A DNA stretch of 26,287 nt from a virus. The notes below the pieces were generated by a model, which saw only the letters and a program-made list of their open reading frames with translations, did no database searches and was not told the origin of the DNA. The position numbers and the translations under genes are program-made. The DNA is taken from positions 1-26,287 of the IMG/VR virus record IMGVR_UViG_3300031746_000148; one strand, given 5' to 3'. This document shows, piece after piece, positions 22,737 to 26,287 of the stretch (within the stretch, counting starts at the first letter, position 1; each line of letters begins with the position of its first letter).

Positions 22737-23129
22737 TTACGCACCGGAAGGAACCGGCATGGTCTCACCGCTAGCCGGTTCGATTTCGTCGCTGGTAGGT
22801 TCTGGAAGCGATGGATTCTCCTCACCGGGCTCCTTTTTCTCGTCTGTTCCCTCGTTTTCGTCTTCCTCTGGTTCGATAGGAGCAAGTTCGTTGGCGAGAC
22901 GTCCGATACCGCCTGCAATGTCTCGCAAGAGGTTCAGCGCTTCGTCTTCGGGAGCTTCCGGACCGGCCGCGAGGTCTTCCGGACCCCCGAGATCAGTGGT
23001 GTCACCCGCTTCGTCGGGAAAGGGCTCCACACCGGGCGTATCAAGCGCACCCGAAGCATCCAGTTTCGCCATTTCGTCCGCCACTTCTTGGACGATCTTT
23101 TGGGCTTCGATCAGTTTTGCGTCTTTCAT
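22737..23129 (-). CDS. Highly acidic, Pro-rich protein, scaffold-like
   Basis: 130 residues with an N-terminal helix (L-I-E-A-Q-K-I-V-Q-E-V-A-D-E-M-A-K-L) and a central helix (A-L-N-L-L-R-D-I-A-G-G-I-G-R-L-A-N-E-L). The rest is low-complexity E/D/P/G. This composition is common among prohead core proteins, but no family can be named. The start motif GTAGTTAGAG lies 19 bases before the ATG. A longer plus-strand frame over the same bases (22725-23315) is an antisense shadow of low complexity. Confidence 0.65.
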   Translation of the reverse strand: MKDAKLIEAQKIVQEVADEMAKLDASGALDTPGVEPFPDEAGDTTDLGGPEDLAAGPEAPEDEALNLLRDIAGGIGRLANELAPIEPEEDENEGTDEKKEPGEENPSLPEPTSDEIEPASGETMPVPSGA

Positions 23130-23148
23130 AAGATTGATTTTCCGTCTG

Positions 23149-23158
23149 CTCTAACTAC
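23149..23158 (-). promoter_or_regulatory. Start motif GTAGTTAGAG of the acidic gene
   Basis: In a non-coding gap, 19 bases before the ATG, followed by CAGACGG as at the portal gene. Confidence 0.62.
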
Positions 23159-23167
23159 GCATCGTTC

Positions 23168-24061
23168 TCACACTATCTCATTTTCTGGACCTTCTTCCGG
23201 AGGTGGCGGTTCTGGCACCCGCCTCTGCCGTCCGGCTGGATTCGGAGGCAATCGCTGCGGAGGGTTTGGAATTCCTTCCTCCGGTGGCAAAGGAACAGGC
23301 ATTTCTCGTTGCTGAACATTCGGTATCTGTGGTTGAGGCTCCGGTTCGGCCGGTGGAGGCAAGCCACCAGCAGGCTGCATACCCTGCATTTGCCGCCTTA
23401 TTCTCCAGTCTTTCCACTTTCGGTCCAACGCCTTAGCCTTCTCGTAGTCTGCGGCATAGTTGATGTATCGGCGAGTAGCATACTTTGTCAGCTTATCCAG
23501 CTTATCTGCCTTATCCAGACTCTTATCAGCAGGAAAGTTTGATAGCAAGCCGTAGATGTAGTGCCGCGTTGCTAACAAATGTTTACAAAGACCTGGCCGG
23601 CTGCCTGGGTTAGTGATACGTGGAGCACGATTGATCGCTTTGTTCAAACTGCTTGGACCTACCCGGCTTGATCCACGTTGCTTGTTCGCCCACGCCCACC
23701 GGTAGCGAAAGTCCTTACAATCACAATCGACCGTGACCTCGATATCTTGTAGAGGTTTTTGTCGATTACCTCTCTTGGGCTTGTGGAACTTGACGTACCC
23801 AACGTGTCGCCTGAGTTCTGTAGACGGACTCGCTTTGAAACGGAAGATGTAGTAGACGGCGTCTTGATAAGCATCTACGGTAAGCGGCGGTCCTTTAACC
23901 GTAAATGAGCGCAGGACCCGCTTGGGCTCCGACACGTTGAACAGTTGATCATAGGTCAGCCGTTCCTCGATAGCAGTCTGCACCGCCTGTAGCAAGTCAT
24001 TCGAATAATTAGCAAACAATTCGTCAAACGACGTATGCTCTGGGTCGTGAGTACAGCGCAT
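23168..24061 (-). CDS. SWIM-type zinc-finger protein with Pro-rich tail
   Basis: 297 residues from ATG at 24061 (TGATG overlap with the upstream gene). Residues 113-161 have C-x-C-x43-C-x-H, the SWIM zinc-finger signature (V-D-C-D-C-K-D-F-R-Y-R and P-G-L-C-K-H-L-L-A). The 43-residue insertion is longer than in most SWIM domains and contains basic loops. The last ~85 residues are Pro/Glu/Arg rich (P-P-P-A-E-P-E-P-Q-P-Q). SWIM domains bind DNA or proteins; in phages such proteins occur among head genes. DNA or head-assembly role is inferred. Confidence 0.7.
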   Translation of the reverse strand: MRCTHDPEHTSFDELFANYSNDLLQAVQTAIEERLTYDQLFNVSEPKRVLRSFTVKGPPLTVDAYQDAVYYIFRFKASPSTELRRHVGYVKFHKPKRGNRQKPLQDIEVTVDCDCKDFRYRWAWANKQRGSSRVGPSSLNKAINRAPRITNPGSRPGLCKHLLATRHYIYGLLSNFPADKSLDKADKLDKLTKYATRRYINYAADYEKAKALDRKWKDWRIRRQMQGMQPAGGLPPPAEPEPQPQIPNVQQREMPVPLPPEEGIPNPPQRLPPNPAGRQRRVPEPPPPEEGPENEIV

Positions 24062-24744
24062 CAATATCCTAACTGATCCAAGTCACCCGTCATCGGTTCT
24101 CGGTCCGGTCCCCAAAAATGACCCCTAAAATCAGCTCGATCGTGATAGCTAAGGGGTTTGGCCTTACCTCTAGCACCTACCTTTTTTAAATCACTGAGGC
24201 TCCAAGGCGCAGTCGCCAGGTCAGCTGGCTTGGCAACACCCAGTAAAGAAGCGATCGGAACTTCTGGTTCATCCTCGTTGGGAGTCGTTGAGGGAGCGCG
24301 TGAGTCTTTCTTACGCTGATCCGACTTGAAAAGCTTCGCTACAATCGGTGTCTCGCTGGCCAGTGTTGTAAACCACACAGCTTCAGTTTCCGGAGTCGCA
24401 CCGAAATAGTACTTCAGTTTATCATTGAACTCTTCCGGCAAATTAAAATTGGAGTTCTTGGAATAGATTGCTATTTCATTTTCGAAGTTCAGTGCTACGA
24501 TCAAATTATACTGGTTCATCATGGCCTCGATTACCCGATCAGCATCCGGAAGCTCCCTGTTACTAGCAAAAAGGGCAGGGCGCAGTTTGGCAATGATGTC
24601 TACAATTTTAGCAAGAATGTCCCCTTTTTCAGGAGGGGATACGTAATATCCTTTTGTGGCCATTCCATCAAAATAGAACAGAGCCCCGGGTAAACTATCG
24701 CCTTCATCTTCCAGAATTACTGATACTAGATCTTCAACTTTCAT
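24061..24744 (-). CDS. Unknown protein, head of a minus-strand unit
   Basis: 227 residues, not recognised. An N-terminal alpha/beta region (V-S-V-I-L-E-D, D-I-L-A-K-I-V-D-I-I-A-K-L, L-I-V-A-L-N-F) is followed by a polar linker at about 140-160 and a C-terminal segment rich in charged residues and Gly (D-F-R-G-H-F-W-G-P-D-R). GTAGTTAAAG lies one base before the ATG, and the gene is divergent from the Rad50/SbcC-type gene with 32 bases between. Confidence 0.75.
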   Translation of the reverse strand: MKVEDLVSVILEDEGDSLPGALFYFDGMATKGYYVSPPEKGDILAKIVDIIAKLRPALFASNRELPDADRVIEAMMNQYNLIVALNFENEIAIYSKNSNFNLPEEFNDKLKYYFGATPETEAVWFTTLASETPIVAKLFKSDQRKKDSRAPSTTPNEDEPEVPIASLLGVAKPADLATAPWSLSDLKKVGARGKAKPLSYHDRADFRGHFWGPDREPMTGDLDQLGY

Positions 24745-24745
24745 G

Positions 24746-24755
24746 CTTTAACTAC
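24746..24755 (-). promoter_or_regulatory. Start motif GTAGTTAAAG of the 227-residue gene
   Basis: Exact copy, 1 base before the ATG at 24744, in the divergent spacer with the Rad50/SbcC gene. Confidence 0.62.
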
Positions 24756-24776
24756 AAATCCGTTCTATGCAGGAGA

Positions 24777-26287
24777 ATGGCTCAACTGACGCTTAAATCA
24801 ATCCACATTCGCAACTGGCAGCAGGTCCACGATGCAGAAATAGAGTTTCCTGACAAGGGTCTCGTCTTGGTTACAGGATCAAACCGTGCCTCAAATGGCA
24901 AGATGGACTCCGTGGGGTGCCACGCCAAAGGACAACTGGTTCTGTTACACGATGGTAGGCTTGCACCCGTAGAAAGTATCACGGTTGGAGACAAGTTAAT
25001 GGGTCCAGATTCAGCTCCGAGAGAAGTGATGAAGCTGTGCCGTGGGAGAGGCAAAATGTTCAAAATAGTGCCATTACACGGCCATGAATTTATCATCAAC
25101 GAAGATCATATTTTGGCACTTTACCTTACTCCAGGACAGTACATTGTAGACAAAAATTCTGTAAGATGCAGAAAACACTGCAACTACGCGCCTACCGAAC
25201 CATGCGCCAAAGGATACTTCACTGTCTCGGTTAAAGATTTTCTGAACATGAGTAGGCATAAGCGCGATAGTTGCAAACTGTACACCAGCGACGCCGTAGA
25301 CTTCAGCAATCTGGGCAACCTAAAAATACCACCAAGGATACTAGGACTATGGCTGGGAGACGGCCATAGCAGAACTTCAGCTATAACAACCGCTGACGCA
25401 GAGGTCGAAAACGAATGGATATCCTACGCCACTCGACTTGGTCTATCTGTCAGATGCCAAAAAAAGCACCAAGCCCGTTGCAAAAGTATCTTCATTTCGG
25501 CAGGTTCTGCTGGGCGTAATAGAAACAAGCGATCTGGCCGGTTCGAAAATTCCGGGAAAAATACAGTTTTGAGACTTCTTAAAGAGTACAACTTAATAAA
25601 CAACAAACACATACCGTTTCAATACAAAACAGCGTCAAGAAATGACCGCTTGAACTTACTATCAGGATTGTTGGATTCTGATGGATATTACGCTAATAAG
25701 TGCTTTTACTTCTACAGTACCAGCAAAACGATTGCTACAGATACTGCTTTTCTAGCTCGTAGTTTAGGGTTCACTGCTCGGCTACCAGCACCTAGATTCA
25801 AAAAATGCCAGACAGGTAATGGTGCGTGGTGCTATACCGTGTCTATTTTCGGACGTATAGAAGACATACCAACTCACCTACTACGCAAAAAAGCGGATAA
25901 ATCGAACAGTAACAGACAACACAACGTTACTGGATTTTCGATTAAACACTTGGACGAAAATGACTTCTACGGATTCACTTTAGACAGGGATGGTTTGTAC
26001 CTTCTGGATGATTTCACGGTAACGCATAACTCAGGCAAGACGTCCCTCGGAGAAGCAATTAGCCGGTCTTTGGTTGGCGTAACAGGCAAATTTAGCAAGC
26101 TAGGCGATTACAGTCACAACGACAAAGGTAACACTTACATTGACTTACGCACGACTCTCAACGATCAACCCCTAAGAGTTGAAATGGGATTCAAGTGCAA
26201 AGAACTCAGCCGCACTGGTGAAGGACTGCGCTACACCATCGGCCAAGAGACACCCATCGAGCGAGGACATCTCACCGAAACACGAGA
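24777..26287 (+). CDS. Rad50/SbcC-type ATPase with intein, C-terminus beyond window
   Basis: An open frame of 503 codons runs from ATG at 24777 to the window end. Residues 1-47 are the N-terminal lobe (L-K-S-I-H-I-R-N-W-Q...A-E-I-E-F-P-D-K-G-L-V-L-V-T-G-S-N). After removal of the 371-residue intein the sequence continues S-G-K-T-S-L-G-E-A-I. The P-loop reads G-S-N, ten extra residues (R-A-S-N-G-K-M-D-S-V), then G-S-G-K-T; the SMC/Rad50 consensus G-x-N-G-S-G-K-[ST] is thus split by an insert. The partner nuclease is the SbcD-like gene at 5707. AGGAG lies only one base before the ATG, unusually close. The coiled coil and C-terminal lobe are outside the window. Confidence 0.88.
   Translation, partial: MAQLTLKSIHIRNWQQVHDAEIEFPDKGLVLVTGSNRASNGKMDSVGCHAKGQLVLLHDGRLAPVESITVGDKLMGPDSAPREVMKLCRGRGKMFKIVPLHGHEFIINEDHILALYLTPGQYIVDKNSVRCRKHCNYAPTEPCAKGYFTVSVKDFLNMSRHKRDSCKLYTSDAVDFSNLGNLKIPPRILGLWLGDGHSRTSAITTADAEVENEWISYATRLGLSVRCQKKHQARCKSIFISAGSAGRNRNKRSGRFENSGKNTVLRLLKEYNLINNKHIPFQYKTASRNDRLNLLSGLLDSDGYYANKCFYFYSTSKTIATDTAFLARSLGFTARLPAPRFKKCQTGNGAWCYTVSIFGRIEDIPTHLLRKKADKSNSNRQHNVTGFSIKHLDENDFYGFTLDRDGLYLLDDFTVTHNSGKTSLGEAISRSLVGVTGKFSKLGDYSHNDKGNTYIDLRTTLNDQPLRVEMGFKCKELSRTGEGLRYTIGQETPIERGHLTETR
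24918..26030 (+). mobile_element. Intein with LAGLIDADG homing endonuclease in the Rad50/SbcC P-loop
   Basis: 371 residues from Cys1 to His370-Asn371, followed by Ser as the first extein residue. N-terminal splicing block: C-H-A-K-G-Q-L-V-L-L-H-D-G-R-L, V-G-D-K-L-M-G. Block B: H-E-F-I-I-N61-E-D-H64-I-L-A-L. Two dodecapeptide motifs of the endonuclease: I-L-G-L-W-L-G-D148-G (141-149) and L-L-S-G-L-L-D253-S-D255-G (247-256). C-terminal block: F-Y-G-F-T-L-D-R-D-G...F-T-V-T-H-N. All residues needed for class 1 splicing are present. The site lies between Gly47 and Ser of S-G-K-T, the ATP-binding loop. Confidence 0.93.

Noticed and set aside
22725-23315. Plus-strand frame of 196 codons
   Set aside because: Spans two minus-strand genes with better evidence (start motif, SWIM signature); its own sequence is a low-complexity S/G/R product of Pro/Glu-rich antisense.
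1269-24755. Start motif as a Shine-Dalgarno sequence or T4-type late promoter
   Set aside because: The motif has no complementarity to CCTCC, often sits only one base from the start, and does not resemble TATAAATA.

Overview
The window is a piece of a large tailed phage with a contractile tail (a myovirus). This rests on a tail sheath protein, a tail tube protein beside it, a portal protein, a gp25-type baseplate wedge protein, a gp5-type spike, a gp27/gpD-type hub and a long collagen-like tail fibre. Replication and recombination genes are mixed in: a DnaG-type primase, a FEN-family 5'-3' exonuclease, an Mre11/SbcD-type nuclease and a Rad50/SbcC-type ATPase. I see no ribosomal, tRNA or host metabolic genes. 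The host cannot be named from the sequence. The order resembles T4 only loosely, and the strands alternate often.

Layout by region. 1-4287 (-): portal, Ig-like plus gp25 wedge protein, HU-like DNA-binding protein and a tail fibre cut by the left edge. 4288-4384: divergent spacer. 4385-4615 (+): small ribbon-helix-helix-like protein. 4616-4917: non-coding tract made almost entirely of consecutive hairpins. 4918-5597 (-): two small unknown genes. 5707-6777 (+): SbcD-like nuclease. 6963-7472 (+): probable structural protein on its own unit, with an A/C-rich leader and a perfect 26-base palindrome as terminator. 7541-9729 (-): primase, double-Cpn10 co-chaperonin and an unknown protein. 9752-9949 (+): small unknown gene. 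9957-10670 (-): tail-tube-like paralogue. 10714-13578 (+): spike, zinc-ribbon baseplate protein, a small overlapping ORF and the exonuclease. 13568-20534 (-): main tail module with neck candidate, unknown virion proteins, sheath, tube and small proteins. 20572-22198 (+): small acidic protein and baseplate hub. 22257-24744 (-): four head/virion candidates, including a SWIM zinc-finger protein. 24777-right edge (+): Rad50/SbcC-type ATPase whose P-loop is interrupted by a 371-residue LAGLIDADG intein.

The clearest unexplained signal is a 10-base motif, GTAGTTARRG and close variants. I count twelve copies, each 1 to about 19 bases before a start codon and always in the gene's orientation. Most head transcription units of virion genes. 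Classical Shine-Dalgarno sequences are rare here, so the motif may be a phage promoter or a translation-start signal. Other points are the intein in an already unusual P-loop, the tandem Cpn10 protein, the hairpin tract, two tail-tube paralogues, three small beta-rich proteins that look related, and a possible +1 frameshift site.

Family assignments come from reading motifs, not from searches.
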